Shown: positions 9,598-18,422 of the stretch, one piece after another | Layout of the letters: every line of letters starts with the position of its first letter | Position numbering within the stretch: position 1 is the first letter of the stretch | Assembly: GCF_017876625.1 (NCBI RefSeq) | Contig: NZ_JAGIOH010000001.1 | Span: forward strand, 372,001 to 436,000 | DNA length: 64,000 nt | DNA from: Streptomyces syringium | Lineage (GTDB): Bacteria; Actinomycetota; Actinomycetes; Streptomycetales; Streptomycetaceae | Direction: 5' to 3' | Notes under the pieces: model-generated | Seen by the model: only the letters and a program-made list of their open reading frames with translations | Databases searched by the model: none | What the model was told of the DNA's origin: nothing | Made by a program: the position numbers and the translations under genes

Positions 9598-9965
9598 TGA
9601 CCCTCCATTTCCTCCGGACGCCAAGAGATATGAAGGGGAGCTGATCGTTTTTCAGCGTTCGGTGCGCCGTGCAGCGTCGCAAGCGAATGCAAAATAGGAC
9701 GTTCCCCGTCATAAACCTCGCGACTCCATGCCGCGAGGGACTCAAGCACCCGCTTGGGACTCCTGGTGCCTCTGCGCGTGCCCATCATGGGTTGACTCGC
9801 AGCACGAGTCAAGATCTGAATAACAATCTGCATTTTCTTCAAGTACGGCTGCCGAGGGATCAGTTGGGACTGGATCTTGAATGGACCTTTCTCTCGGCCG
9901 GCCTGATCAAGAAATGCGGAAAACAGAATTCCGATCCGGAGGGACGTCAAAGCTGCGCGGGGCTC
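9598..9965 (-). other. AT-richer intergenic leader of the eCIS operon
   Basis: This 368-base gap is clearly lower in GC than its flanks and shows no convincing coding frame. It contains the inverted repeat and promoter-like hexamers annotated separately at 9784-9812. The roughly 185 bases between that promoter and the sheath start form a long untranslated leader. Both flanking genes read leftward, so the gap separates the signalling operon from the eCIS operon. Confidence 0.6.
9784..9812 (-). promoter_or_regulatory. candidate eCIS promoter overlapping a perfect inverted repeat
   Basis: On the minus strand TTGACT (9812-9807) and CATGAT (9789-9784) are spaced by 17 bases, a good fit to a vegetative -35/-10 pair. 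The -35 is one arm of a perfect 8-bp inverted repeat, TTGACTCG-N5-CGAGTCAA, at 9792-9812. A regulator bound there would occlude the promoter. The neighbouring Crp/Fnr-type protein is one candidate. Experimental support is lacking. Confidence 0.45.
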
Positions 9966-10676
9966 CTATGAGCTGCCTCGTTCCGGCTCGTCCAGCAGCT
10001 CGTCGACCACCTCCCGCAGCTGGTACCGGTCGATGAGCTCGGGAAGGGTGTCCTTGAACGCCCTCAGCAGCAGTTTCATCGCGAGCCGGTCGCCGTGCCG
10101 GTCGGGCAGCTCGGCGGAGAGCGTCTCGAGGCAGTCGAGCAAGGGGTACCACCACTGACCGCCCACCCGCAGGCTGCGCGACAGACGTTGGAAGTCCTTG
10201 ATGTCCGCGGTCCTGAGGTCCTGGGGGTGCCGTTCCAGGTGATCCAGGAGAACCATTTCCGGATCGCTGTAGAGGTGTTCCTTGAGGTAGCGCAGCCGGG
10301 CCACCCTGGCTCTGTCCTCGCGGTACTGCTCGGCGTCCGCGCGTGCCCGCGCGGACAGCGTCAGCCGGGCACGCGCGGACAGCTCCGAGTCCGCCTGACC
10401 CGGGATCGGGACGGGGTGGCCGAGCACCGCGTTGAGCGCGTCCTCGGCGCCGCGGACGTCCGTGGCCTCCCAGTTCCCGGTGACCGAGGTGGCCAGCCGT
10501 ACGAGTTCGGTGATCACCACGGCTTCCGGGGTGTGATGGCCGGTGCCGCCCAGCACCCACCTGGCGGAGAACATCGCCGTGAAGCAGATGCCCGGAGTGC
10601 CGCTGCGCAGGGACCTGGGCTCGGCGAAGGTGTGCTCGGTGTACGCGGGTGGGCGCCGGCGGCGGAATCGGAACAT
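9966..10676 (-). CDS. hypothetical protein of cyclase/NTPase operon
   Basis: I do not recognise this 236-residue protein. It starts MFRFRRRRPPAYTEHTF at ATG 10676, which overlaps the NTPase stop as ATGA. No signal peptide or convincing membrane span is seen. After residue 100 it is strongly helical and charged (ARADAEQYREDRARVARLR and later LREVVDELLDEPE). The tight coupling implies it works with the NTPase, perhaps as a binding partner or effector. Confidence 0.7.
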   Translation of the reverse strand: MFRFRRRRPPAYTEHTFAEPRSLRSGTPGICFTAMFSARWVLGGTGHHTPEAVVITELVRLATSVTGNWEATDVRGAEDALNAVLGHPVPIPGQADSELSARARLTLSARARADAEQYREDRARVARLRYLKEHLYSDPEMVLLDHLERHPQDLRTADIKDFQRLSRSLRVGGQWWYPLLDCLETLSAELPDRHGDRLAMKLLLRAFKDTLPELIDRYQLREVVDELLDEPERGSS

Positions 10677-12946
10677 CACGCGGGGTACGTCCCCCTCAGG
10701 GGGAACTCCCCGAGGTCGGGGTCGTCCCCGAGGATGTCCCGCAACTGCGTGCCGGGGTCGCTGCCGTCCGGCCTGCGGACCTTGCCCAACTCGTTGATCA
10801 GCCGTGCCAGCGCCTTGAACCCGACCCGGTCGGAGACGGCGTCCTGGAAGAGAGCGAGCACCTGGTCGTGCATGGTGCCTCCGTCGGCTCGCAGCCAACG
10901 GGTGAGCTCGTCGATCACCTCCGCGTTCTCGTCCAGGTCCGCCAGCAGCTCACGCAGCGCGGCGGTGACGTCCAGCTCGGGTGCGGCCCCGGTCAGAAGC
11001 CACGGGCGGTTCCCCGCGTCCACGGACATGAGGGCGAGCGTTCCGAGGTTCACGGCGCGCGAGCCCCCACTCCCGGCCTGGTGCTGCCAGGCGGTGACGG
11101 ATTCGGCGAACCAGCCCGTCAGCCGGGGTACGTTCGCCACCTCCTTGAACGTGCGCAGGACATCGGCGGCGACGTGCTCGTCGGCGCGGTTGTCGGCCAC
11201 CCTGCGCAGCCGGGTCAGCGCGGGGACCGGCTGATCGTCGAGCAGTTCACGGCAGACGGCGACCACCAGCCGTTGCGTCTTCGCGTCCTTCTGTCCCGCC
11301 CAGGTGTACAGCAACTGGCGGGCGCGGCGGCCCACGTGCTCATCGCGCGCCGCTCCGGCCATCACGGCGGTCGCCAGCTGTGTCTTCCCCAGGGCGGCGG
11401 CCTGCCTACGGACCTCCGCGAGCTGCGAGTCGTCCTGATGGTAGGTGAGCACTCCCAGAATGGCCCGTACGGCCGGATCGTCACCGGCGGCGCGCCCGTC
11501 CTCTTCCCCGCAGGACACCATCCATCCGATGAGCCGCTCGTGCAGCGGGTGGTACTGGTCCCATATGTGCGTCAGGAGGGCGTCCCCGTAGGTCGGCGAG
11601 GTGAATCGCGCCTCTCCGAAGCGCACTTCGGCGCCGATGTTCTCGAACCGGGTACGCAGTCCGACACCGCCGAGGACATGCGTCAGGTCGACGGGCCCCT
11701 TCCTTTCGCCGTTCTTCGGTGCACCCGACACGGCCGCGCCCGCCAGAATGCCCGCCAGGCGCTCGGCGTCGGCCTGGATCCTGGTGACCGGGCCGGAGCC
11801 ACGAACGGCCAGGGCGAGGGACAGACAACGGTCGTCGACATCGAGCGGCGCCACATGGCCGTGCGGCGTCGCGGGGCCCCGCGCCCCCGGCCTCGTACTG
11901 TCCGCGAAACGGCTGCCGAGGATCGTCGCCCAGCCCTGGGCCAGTTCCCGGATCGCCGAGCGCAGACGGTCCTCGTGGTCCGCGAGGGCGGTTCCCTCTT
12001 CGGCGGCGGTACGGGCGTGTTCCTGCGCCAGGCGGATCATCTCGTCGACCAGCCACACCGCGCGGGCGGGTGTCCAGGCCTCGATGCCGTCCCGCACCGT
12101 CGGATCGTCCAGGTAGCGCGTCAGGCTCGTGTGCCCGCGGGCAAGCAGGTGAGCGCGCGCCACCTGGTCGGCTTCCGGGTGGCTGCTCAGCCGTACCACG
12201 GCCAGCCCGGCGGGCACTTGGCCCGCGACGTGGGACCACAGTTCGGGGGTGATGGTGATGACGAGACGGGAGCCGATGCCGCCGAGGTTCCGCGCGTGCT
12301 GTTCGAGACCGGTCAGGAAGGACCTGTCGATCCTGTCCCGTTCCGGGTCCTGGAAGTCGAGCAGATAAGCGGAGTCGCGCTGGACGGGAAGCTTGCTGAC
12401 CAGCGGACGGTCCCAGCTGGGCTCGACCACCTGCAGGGCCACGTCCTCTTCGGTCGCTTCGGCGAGCAGCCGCAGGGAGAACGTGGTGGCGCCGTGCCGG
12501 CGCGGGGCGACGAGGAACACGACGGAGGTTTCGGCGAGCGCCCCGGCCGCGCGTCGTCGCACTTCCCGCCACACCTCCGCCTCGACGTAGGAGGCGTCGG
12601 CCAGGACGTGCTCACGGGAGACGAGAACGGTCTCCAGCAGTTCGGCGGTGCGCACCTCATACGTCTGGCTGACGTTGATGGGCCCGGTGGGGCCGACGAT
12701 GAGGTTGCCGACGGTATCGATCGACGGTGTGCGGCCGGGGAGCGTGAGCGTGGCGATCGGCACGTACGGCTGCGCTCGGGGCTTGGGCAGTTCCCGACTC
12801 GGACCGTCCTGCGATCGGACCGGCTCCGCGGGCAGCTCCCGGTCCCCCTGGGCCGTTGCCTGCGGACCAGGGGCATGGGCGTGGTCGACGGGCGGCTTCG
12901 GGGCCGCCTCGTCGGATACCGACTGGTCGGGTATGGGCTCGTTCAC
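10676..12946 (-). CDS. STAND-like NTPase with degenerate Walker A
   Basis: This 756-residue protein starts at GTG 12946, preceded by GAGGAGG. Residues 1-70 are Pro/Ala-rich and disordered. Residues 76-98 contain DTVGNLIVGPTGPINVSQ, a motif echoed at the C-terminus of the adjacent cyclase. An NTPase-like core follows. The P-loop position reads APRRHGATTF (147-156), with Ala where Lys is expected, and YLLDFQD fits Walker B. The rest is an alpha-helical repeat-like region. It resembles the inactive STAND proteins known from bacterial conflict systems. The probable role is a signal-gated scaffold; the family is inferred, not certain. Confidence 0.7.
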   Translation of the reverse strand: MNEPIPDQSVSDEAAPKPPVDHAHAPGPQATAQGDRELPAEPVRSQDGPSRELPKPRAQPYVPIATLTLPGRTPSIDTVGNLIVGPTGPINVSQTYEVRTAELLETVLVSREHVLADASYVEAEVWREVRRRAAGALAETSVVFLVAPRRHGATTFSLRLLAEATEEDVALQVVEPSWDRPLVSKLPVQRDSAYLLDFQDPERDRIDRSFLTGLEQHARNLGGIGSRLVITITPELWSHVAGQVPAGLAVVRLSSHPEADQVARAHLLARGHTSLTRYLDDPTVRDGIEAWTPARAVWLVDEMIRLAQEHARTAAEEGTALADHEDRLRSAIRELAQGWATILGSRFADSTRPGARGPATPHGHVAPLDVDDRCLSLALAVRGSGPVTRIQADAERLAGILAGAAVSGAPKNGERKGPVDLTHVLGGVGLRTRFENIGAEVRFGEARFTSPTYGDALLTHIWDQYHPLHERLIGWMVSCGEEDGRAAGDDPAVRAILGVLTYHQDDSQLAEVRRQAAALGKTQLATAVMAGAARDEHVGRRARQLLYTWAGQKDAKTQRLVVAVCRELLDDQPVPALTRLRRVADNRADEHVAADVLRTFKEVANVPRLTGWFAESVTAWQHQAGSGGSRAVNLGTLALMSVDAGNRPWLLTGAAPELDVTAALRELLADLDENAEVIDELTRWLRADGGTMHDQVLALFQDAVSDRVGFKALARLINELGKVRRPDGSDPGTQLRDILGDDPDLGEFPLRGTYPA

Positions 12947-12983
12947 ATGTCCTCCTCGAGACGGCGTTCGGGGCGCCGGCCGC

Positions 12984-13787
12984 TCACCGGCCGGTCCGCC
13001 TGAAGTCCTGCGTGAATGACAGGTCTCCCTGGGGCGTATCGATGATGTTGCCTACGGTTTCGATGGCGAACCTGGGGGCCGCCGGCGTCGGCGACGCGGC
13101 CGGTGCCTCGGGAGTCGGCGCCGCCTCCGCGGCCCGCTCGGATCCGCCTCCGGCCGGGGTACCGAGATCGGCCGGGCTCCGCCGGGGCACGTGGACCCAC
13201 GCGGTCTCGGAGTATTTGTTCTTCACCTCGGCCCGCGTGGGCAGGAAGTCCTGCTCGGTGAGCCGTGTCGTGCGCCGAGGACGCACGACGGCCTGGAACA
13301 CCGCTTCGGAGATCACCAGCGCGACGTACGAACCCAGTGCCCGCGCCTTGTCCACCGCGTCCCGGGCCGCGTCGCTGTCGATCAGCCGGCATGCGTCGTT
13401 GATGGGATCGCCCCGGTAGCTGTCGGGAAGCGGACCGACGTGAACGCTCATGCGCACCCGGATCTCCGGAGTCGACGCGAGGCGTTCCCTGTCGTAGCGG
13501 GCGAGCACGCCGTCGAGTATCTCGGGCAGGGGGTCCACCAGCCGCCACATCCGGCGGACCGGCAGGGCCAGGATGCAGCCGTCCCCCGTGTCACTCCAGT
13601 ACGCGCGCTCTTCCCATTCCCGTCCGAGACCGCTCTCCGCGAAGGCCGTGGCGAGCATGTTGTCGAGGTCGCCCCGCATGGCCGGCATGCGGTGGGAGGG
13701 AACCTTGCTGTACCCCTTCATGTCGATCACGACCAGGGCTTGGTAGTCCGGTATGTCCCGGACGTCATCGGGCTGTCGGGCATCCAT
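12984..13787 (-). CDS. class III nucleotide-cyclase-like protein with C-terminal interaction motif
   Basis: The 267-residue protein has a class III cyclase homology domain at 15-200. It keeps metal-binding Asp22 (VVIDMKGYSK), Asp69 in SDTGDG, and the N-x3-R transition-state pair Asn130/Arg134 (INDACRL), so it may be catalytic. A Pro/Ala linker follows, then a terminal 28-residue motif with ETVGNIIDTPQGDLSFTQ that matches the NTPase N-terminus. ATG 13787 was chosen for its GGAAGGA site. With a Pycsar-like effector and a cNMP-binding protein next door, it probably makes a cyclic nucleotide, though the base used cannot be read from sequence. Confidence 0.78.
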   Translation of the reverse strand: MDARQPDDVRDIPDYQALVVIDMKGYSKVPSHRMPAMRGDLDNMLATAFAESGLGREWEERAYWSDTGDGCILALPVRRMWRLVDPLPEILDGVLARYDRERLASTPEIRVRMSVHVGPLPDSYRGDPINDACRLIDSDAARDAVDKARALGSYVALVISEAVFQAVVRPRRTTRLTEQDFLPTRAEVKNKYSETAWVHVPRRSPADLGTPAGGGSERAAEAAPTPEAPAASPTPAAPRFAIETVGNIIDTPQGDLSFTQDFRRTGR

Positions 13788-13908
13788 GTGCGCACGTCCT
13801 TCCGTCGGAGGGAATCTCGGGGACGATGATGCGCGCCCCGCGAAGTCCCCGCTGCCCAGAACTGGGCACGGCGCGCATGGCCTGGGTCTCATCGGGCCGT
13901 TGGGCGCC

Positions 13909-14568
13909 TCACCGGGGACCGACGACGCGCCTCAGTCCGTCGAGATGCTCGAGGACGAGCCCACCGCCCGGCGCGGCGCGGATCCATCCCTCGGCGCGCC
14001 AGGGTGAGAGCGAATGCACCACGGAATTGCGTGAGGTGCCGATGAGCTGCGCCAGCTCCTCCTGGGTCAGCCCGATGTGCACGGGCAGGACAGCCGGCTG
14101 CCCCGAGGCCTCGGCCAGGCGGAGAAGAGCCGCGGCGAGCCGGGCGGGAGCGGGGGCGGTCGCCAGTTCCTGGCGGATCTCCTCGCTCTCCCTGATACGG
14201 CCCACCGCGTGCCGCGTCAGTGCGTGCATCAGTCGGTGCTCGCTGACGAAGGCTTCGAAGTCGGGTGCGGGCACGGTGTGCACCCGGCAGGGGCCGGCCG
14301 CGATGACGGTGGCGCTGCGCACTCCACCGTCGAGCAAGGAGAGCTCGCCGAGCAGTTCACCGGCTCCGCGCACGGCGAGCAGCGTGCGTTGCCCCCGCCC
14401 GTCCCGCCGGGTGACGGCGACGGATCCTGAGCACAGTACGAGGACGTGGGTGGCGGGATCGCCTTGGCGCAGCAGCAGGCTGCGGGCCTCCCTGGGCCGC
14501 TCCGGGGCGAGGTGCAGCAGGGCGGTCCACAAGCGGTCGCCGAGCAACGCCCGATGGGACTGGTACAA
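13909..14568 (-). CDS. Crp/Fnr family transcriptional regulator (possible frameshift at N-terminus)
   Basis: The protein has a cyclic-nucleotide-binding beta-roll (LRQGDPATHVLVLCSGSVAV, GELLGELSLLDGG) and a C-terminal winged helix with LTQEELAQLIGTSRNSV, the HTH_Crp signature. In this frame the only usable start is TTG 14568, which has no ribosome-binding site. A better start, ATG 14638, lies 11 nt after the upstream stop but is out of frame beyond a run of five C. Removing one C would join MLSPDGPSRLRAV to this protein. It may bind the product of the adjacent cyclase and regulate this locus. Confidence 0.8.
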   Translation of the reverse strand: MYQSHRALLGDRLWTALLHLAPERPREARSLLLRQGDPATHVLVLCSGSVAVTRRDGRGQRTLLAVRGAGELLGELSLLDGGVRSATVIAAGPCRVHTVPAPDFEAFVSEHRLMHALTRHAVGRIRESEEIRQELATAPAPARLAAALLRLAEASGQPAVLPVHIGLTQEELAQLIGTSRNSVVHSLSPWRAEGWIRAAPGGGLVLEHLDGLRRVVGPR

Positions 14569-14649
14569 GGCGCCCCCGGTGGAGGAGAGGGAGGTGCGGA
14601 CCGCCCGCAGCCTCGACGGGCCGTCAGGGGGAGAGCATATTCAACCCGT

Positions 14650-15228
14650 TCACCTTTCGGCGACCGCGTCGACGAACGCGGCCAGGGCGCCGATACTCGC
14701 CGCTGTCAAGGCCAGCTGCGACAGCACGGTGGCGCGGCGCAGCATCCTGAACTTGGCCTGGGCCAGGAAGGACAGCTCCGTGGCGCGGCGGCTTTCGGCC
14801 CGGGCCAGGTCGGCGGTGGTGAGGCCGGCCACCACTGCCAGCAGCTCGTCGGTGGTGGCCGCCGCGCAGTCCAGATAGCAGGCCGGTCGTCGCCGGTTCC
14901 CGGACCGGAGCGACGGGCGCACGGCGGAGAGGCACTGTCCGATCGAGAGGACGAAGCAGGCGCCCGCACACCACAGACCGATCACGGCCCACAGGGGCAT
15001 TGCGTGCGCCGCCGCGGACACCGCCGCGATCACCGCTCCCAGCCCGGCCCCGGCCGTGCCGCAGACGGCAGCCGCCTTGGCATCGCCGCGCTGCAACTCC
15101 GCGAAGGCGTCCCCGGCCAGTACGCGCAGACGCTCGACCGAGACCTCGTCCGCGGAGCGGGATGTCAAGGAGTTCGGAGAGCGGTCGGGGTCCGTTGTGT
15201 GAGGTGTCCTCATGCCGAGGTGGTTCAT
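14650..15228 (-). CDS. Pycsar effector-like membrane protein (DUF5706-like)
   Basis: The 192-residue protein starts at ATG 15228 with GGAGGGACC just upstream. It has hydrophobic segments near residues 58-100 and 168-190. Between them is the segment ATELSFLAQAKFRMLRRA, resembling the conserved (L)S-x2-x3-K(Y/F)-x2-L-R-A element before the last membrane helix of Pycsar TM effectors. In Pycsar defence a cyclic pyrimidine nucleotide triggers such a protein to damage the membrane. It heads a minus-strand operon with the cNMP-binding regulator and the cyclase. Homology is judged by eye. Confidence 0.68.
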   Translation of the reverse strand: MNHLGMRTPHTTDPDRSPNSLTSRSADEVSVERLRVLAGDAFAELQRGDAKAAAVCGTAGAGLGAVIAAVSAAAHAMPLWAVIGLWCAGACFVLSIGQCLSAVRPSLRSGNRRRPACYLDCAAATTDELLAVVAGLTTADLARAESRRATELSFLAQAKFRMLRRATVLSQLALTAASIGALAAFVDAVAER

Positions 15229-15476
15229 GGTCCCTCCAGGGTCCGGGCCGGAAGTCCGGGCAAGGTGACCCCAGAGTGGCGGTGAGCGGGGCGGGATGCT
15301 GCCCAATGCTGGGCGCTCGGGAGGAGATCCGCAGCACGTGCCTCCGCCTGATCGGATCCGGTTTCCCCCGGACGCGACGGTGGCTGTAGGCGTCTTGCGT
15401 ACTGAGTACGTGTACCGATGTCACTTGAGTACCCGTGCCGAAGCGCACCGCCGGGGACGGAAGGTTCACTGCCCCT

Positions 15477-15923
15477 ATGAACGATCAAGAGACGGTCGCG
15501 GACCGCGAGCTGCGGCGGGCCTGGGCCGCCGCCAACGCCGCGGACGCCGCCGCGGACGCACGCGACACCTCGCCCTCGCCCCGGGGACCCGCCGACCGCG
15601 ACGAATCCGCCTGGGTGGCACCCGGCTGGGCCACGGGCCTGGCACTGTTCCTCATCCCCGTCGCCATGATCTTCGGCGGGCTCTCCCCAATGGCGACGGA
15701 CAGTTGCGGCCCGGACCACTGTTCCGCTGCCCTCGATCATGCCCTCGCGGCCATCATCGGATGTCTGTACGCGACCCTGTCCGTCACGCCCGCAGCGCTT
15801 CTGACCTCCTGGCTTCTGCCGCGCCGCATGCGGTACTCGACGGCACGCAGGATCGTCGCATGGTGCGCGCTGTTGCCACCGGTGCTCGTGATCCTCATGG
15901 TCTTCACTCTGCCGGAGGGATGA
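15477..15923 (+). CDS. small membrane protein, unknown function
   Basis: This 148-residue protein has a charged, Ala-rich N-terminal 45 residues followed by three hydrophobic spans (ATGLALFLIPVAMIFGG, ALAAIIGCLYATLSVTPAAL and IVAWCALLPPVLVILMVF). The start ATG 15477 has GGAAGG 9-14 nt upstream. It is divergent from the Pycsar-like operon. I do not recognise the family; membership in the neighbouring signalling module is only possible. Confidence 0.65.
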   Translation: MNDQETVADRELRRAWAAANAADAAADARDTSPSPRGPADRDESAWVAPGWATGLALFLIPVAMIFGGLSPMATDSCGPDHCSAALDHALAAIIGCLYATLSVTPAALLTSWLLPRRMRYSTARRIVAWCALLPPVLVILMVFTLPEG

Positions 15924-15969
15924 GTCCGCCGGCGGGGCGCGCGGGAACGTTCGGCGCCGATACGGCAGG

Positions 15970-17070
15970 TCAGGGGCTGACCGCGAGCACGATGTAGGCC
16001 GCCAGCAGGGAGAGGTGCACACCGCCCTGGAGCGGCGTCGCGCGGCCCGGGATCACCGTGAGGGTGCCGACGACGACCGTCAGGGCCAGCAGCACCATGT
16101 GGGTCGCGCCCAGGCCGAGCACCAGCGGGCCCTCCAGCCAGATCGAGGCCATCGCGACCGCGGGAATGGTCAGGCCGATGCTGGCCATGGCCGAACCGAG
16201 ACCGAGGTTGAGGCTGGTCTGGACGCGGTCACGGCGGGCCGCGCGCAGGGCCGCGATCGTCTCGGGGAGCAGGACCAGCAACGCGATGACGACCCCGACG
16301 ACCGAGGCGGGCAGACCGGCGGCGGCCACACCGGACTCGATCGTCGGGGAGACGCCCTTGGCCAGACCGACCACCGAAAGCAGAGCGACGGCCAGCAGGC
16401 CGAGGCTGGTGAGGGCGACCTTGGACGAGGGCGGATCGGCGTGGTCGTCGGCGTCGATGACCACACCGTCGGCGGTCACCGGCAGGAAGTAGTCACGGTG
16501 CCGTACGGTCTGGGTCGCCACGAACAGCCCGTACAGGATCAGCGCGGCGAGCGCGGCGAAGACCAGCTGGGCCGAGGAGAACTGCGGCCCCGGGGTGCTC
16601 GTGGTGAAGGTCGGCAGGACCAGGCTCAGCCCCGCCAGCGTCGCCACGGTCCCGAAGGCGGCGCCGGTGCCCTCGGCGTTGAACACCGCCACCCGGCGTC
16701 GGAGCGCACACACCAGCAGCGACAGACCGACGATGCCGTTGCAGGTGATCATGACGGCGGCGAAGACGGTGTCGCGGGCGAGGGAGCTGCTCTTCTCGCC
16801 GCCGTCGGCCATCAGGGTCACGATGAGGGCCACTTCGATGATGGTCACCGCGACGGCCAGCACCAGCGATCCGAAGGGTTCGCCGACCCGGTGCGCGATC
16901 ACCTCCGCGTGGTGCACCGCGGAGAGCACCGCACCGGCCAGACAGCAGCTCACCAGCACCACCGCCCCGACGGACAGTGACCGCCCCCAGGTCAGGGCGA
17001 GCACGACGGCGGCCAGGGCAGGCACGAGGAAGGGCCAGCGCCCGGCAAGCAAGCGGAGCTGATGGTTCAT
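15970..17070 (-). CDS. chaA: ChaA-like Ca2+(Na+)/H+ antiporter
   Basis: The 366-residue integral membrane protein has about eleven hydrophobic spans. The paired acidic repeats of the CaCA superfamily are visible: EPFGSLVLAVAVTIIEVALI in the first half and VVIALLVLLPETIAALRAA in the second. The exchange residues are expected to be these Glu positions. It should export calcium, sodium or potassium in exchange for protons. The start was placed at ATG 17070 because the membrane domain begins just after; the upstream 30 codons look non-coding. It stands alone. Confidence 0.88.
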   Translation of the reverse strand: MNHQLRLLAGRWPFLVPALAAVVLALTWGRSLSVGAVVLVSCCLAGAVLSAVHHAEVIAHRVGEPFGSLVLAVAVTIIEVALIVTLMADGGEKSSSLARDTVFAAVMITCNGIVGLSLLVCALRRRVAVFNAEGTGAAFGTVATLAGLSLVLPTFTTSTPGPQFSSAQLVFAALAALILYGLFVATQTVRHRDYFLPVTADGVVIDADDHADPPSSKVALTSLGLLAVALLSVVGLAKGVSPTIESGVAAAGLPASVVGVVIALLVLLPETIAALRAARRDRVQTSLNLGLGSAMASIGLTIPAVAMASIWLEGPLVLGLGATHMVLLALTVVVGTLTVIPGRATPLQGGVHLSLLAAYIVLAVSP

Positions 17071-17196
17071 GACAGAAGCTTCGCAGATCGCCGGGAAAAT
17101 ACTTTTCATCCGTGTTGACGCGGTGACGTCCCGAGGGCCCCCCATCGCCGTGGTCGGCAACGGGTCGAGTGGTGACGGGGTGATGCGGCACGCGTC

Positions 17197-18309
17197 TCAG
17201 GCGGGCTGAACGATCAGCGTGCCGTCCGGCGCGGAATCGACGCGTGTACCGAAGTCACGGCCGATCCGTTCGAAGAGGCCGTGCAGCCATCGGCAATCCT
17301 CCGGCGATGCGTGCCGCAGCCGCATCCGCCAGGCCTGCAAGGGGGTGATGCGCACCTCGTGGAGGCAACCGGTGCCGGGGTCGACCGAGACCAGGTACAG
17401 CAGTCGCAGGTCGTCCCGGTACGCCTCGTAGCCGGTGATGCCCTCGTAGTCGTTGACCAGGTCGCCGCAGCCGTAGGCGATGAGCTTTCCGCGGTGCACT
17501 TCCAGTGGACGGGGATGGTGTGAGGAGTGCCCGTGCACGATGTCCGCGCCGCCGTCGATGAGGGCGTGCGCGAAGCGGATCTGGTCGCGTGGGACGTCGT
17601 AACCCCAGTTGGAACCCCAGTGGATCGACGCGACGGTGATGTCGTCGGGGCGCTTCGACTGCCGCATCCGCGCGACCACCTCGGCTGCCGCGGCGTCCGA
17701 CGGCCCGGCCACGAAATGGACCCCGTTCCGGGCTGCCGTGGCGGCCCAGTTCCGGGGGATGCCGCTGGACGCCATCCCGAAGGAGAGGACCTGCACCCGT
17801 CGGCCCCCGGCGACAGGGACGATCGCGGGCCTTCGGGCCTCGTCCGCGTCGTGGCCGGCCCCTGCTGTGCGCAGGCCCGCGCCGGTGAGGGCATCGAGGG
17901 TTTCTTCGAGGCCACGACGGCCGTGGTCCAGGACGTGGTTGTTGGCCAGCACACAGACGTCGGGACGGGCGACGGCCAGGCACGGCAGGTTGGCGGGGTG
18001 CATGCGGTAGTGCACCTCTTTGCCGGGCGCGAACTCGTCGTTTCGCGTGACGCTGGTTTCCAGGTTGAGGACCCGTGCGTCGGGCGCGGCTTCCTCGAGC
18101 ACGGCCAACGCGTCACCCCACGGCCAGCGGAAGTCGACGGGGCGGGGAATCGGGCCGTTCGCCTCCTCCGCCAGCTCGACGTAGGCGCGGGCGTCCCTGA
18201 TGTACGCCTCCCGCAGTGCCGGGTCTCCGGGGTGCGGAAGGATCTGGTCGACGCCGCGGCCGAGCATCACGTCACCACTGAGGAACAGGGTGACGGAGTC
18301 ACCACCCAT
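17197..18309 (-). CDS. CapA family metallophosphatase-like protein
   Basis: The 370-residue protein starts VTLFLSGDVMLGRGVDQI, the GDxMxGR motif of the CapA/PgsA fold. It continues with LNLETSVT, ANNHVLDHG, ASIHWGSNWG and HGHSSHHPRP, the full set of metal-ligand motifs of this calcineurin-like family. CapA proteins occur in poly-gamma-glutamate capsule synthesis, but no capsule genes lie nearby and no signal peptide is seen, so the substrate is unknown. It is monocistronic, with a convergent-free gap on either side. Confidence 0.88.
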   Translation of the reverse strand: MGGDSVTLFLSGDVMLGRGVDQILPHPGDPALREAYIRDARAYVELAEEANGPIPRPVDFRWPWGDALAVLEEAAPDARVLNLETSVTRNDEFAPGKEVHYRMHPANLPCLAVARPDVCVLANNHVLDHGRRGLEETLDALTGAGLRTAGAGHDADEARRPAIVPVAGGRRVQVLSFGMASSGIPRNWAATAARNGVHFVAGPSDAAAAEVVARMRQSKRPDDITVASIHWGSNWGYDVPRDQIRFAHALIDGGADIVHGHSSHHPRPLEVHRGKLIAYGCGDLVNDYEGITGYEAYRDDLRLLYLVSVDPGTGCLHEVRITPLQAWRMRLRHASPEDCRWLHGLFERIGRDFGTRVDSAPDGTLIVQPA

Positions 18310-18422
18310 TCCCCCAGGCTATGCCCATTCGTCACGGTTTTCAGCTCGCAGGTGACGGCAGAGACCACTCGATGTCCGATGGCCGCCGGTAACCTCCGGC
18401 TCCACTGATCACACTGGCGGGT

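Noticed and set aside
15410..15424. GTGTACCGATGTCAC as a Crp operator
   Set aside because: The spacing is one base longer than the known streptomycete Crp consensus and it lacks a second supporting site; too weak to call.
16015..16980. Plus-strand 321-codon frame opposite the antiporter gene
   Set aside because: It is a Gly/His/Gln/Asp-rich shadow; the minus frame has clear membrane helices and CaCA motifs.
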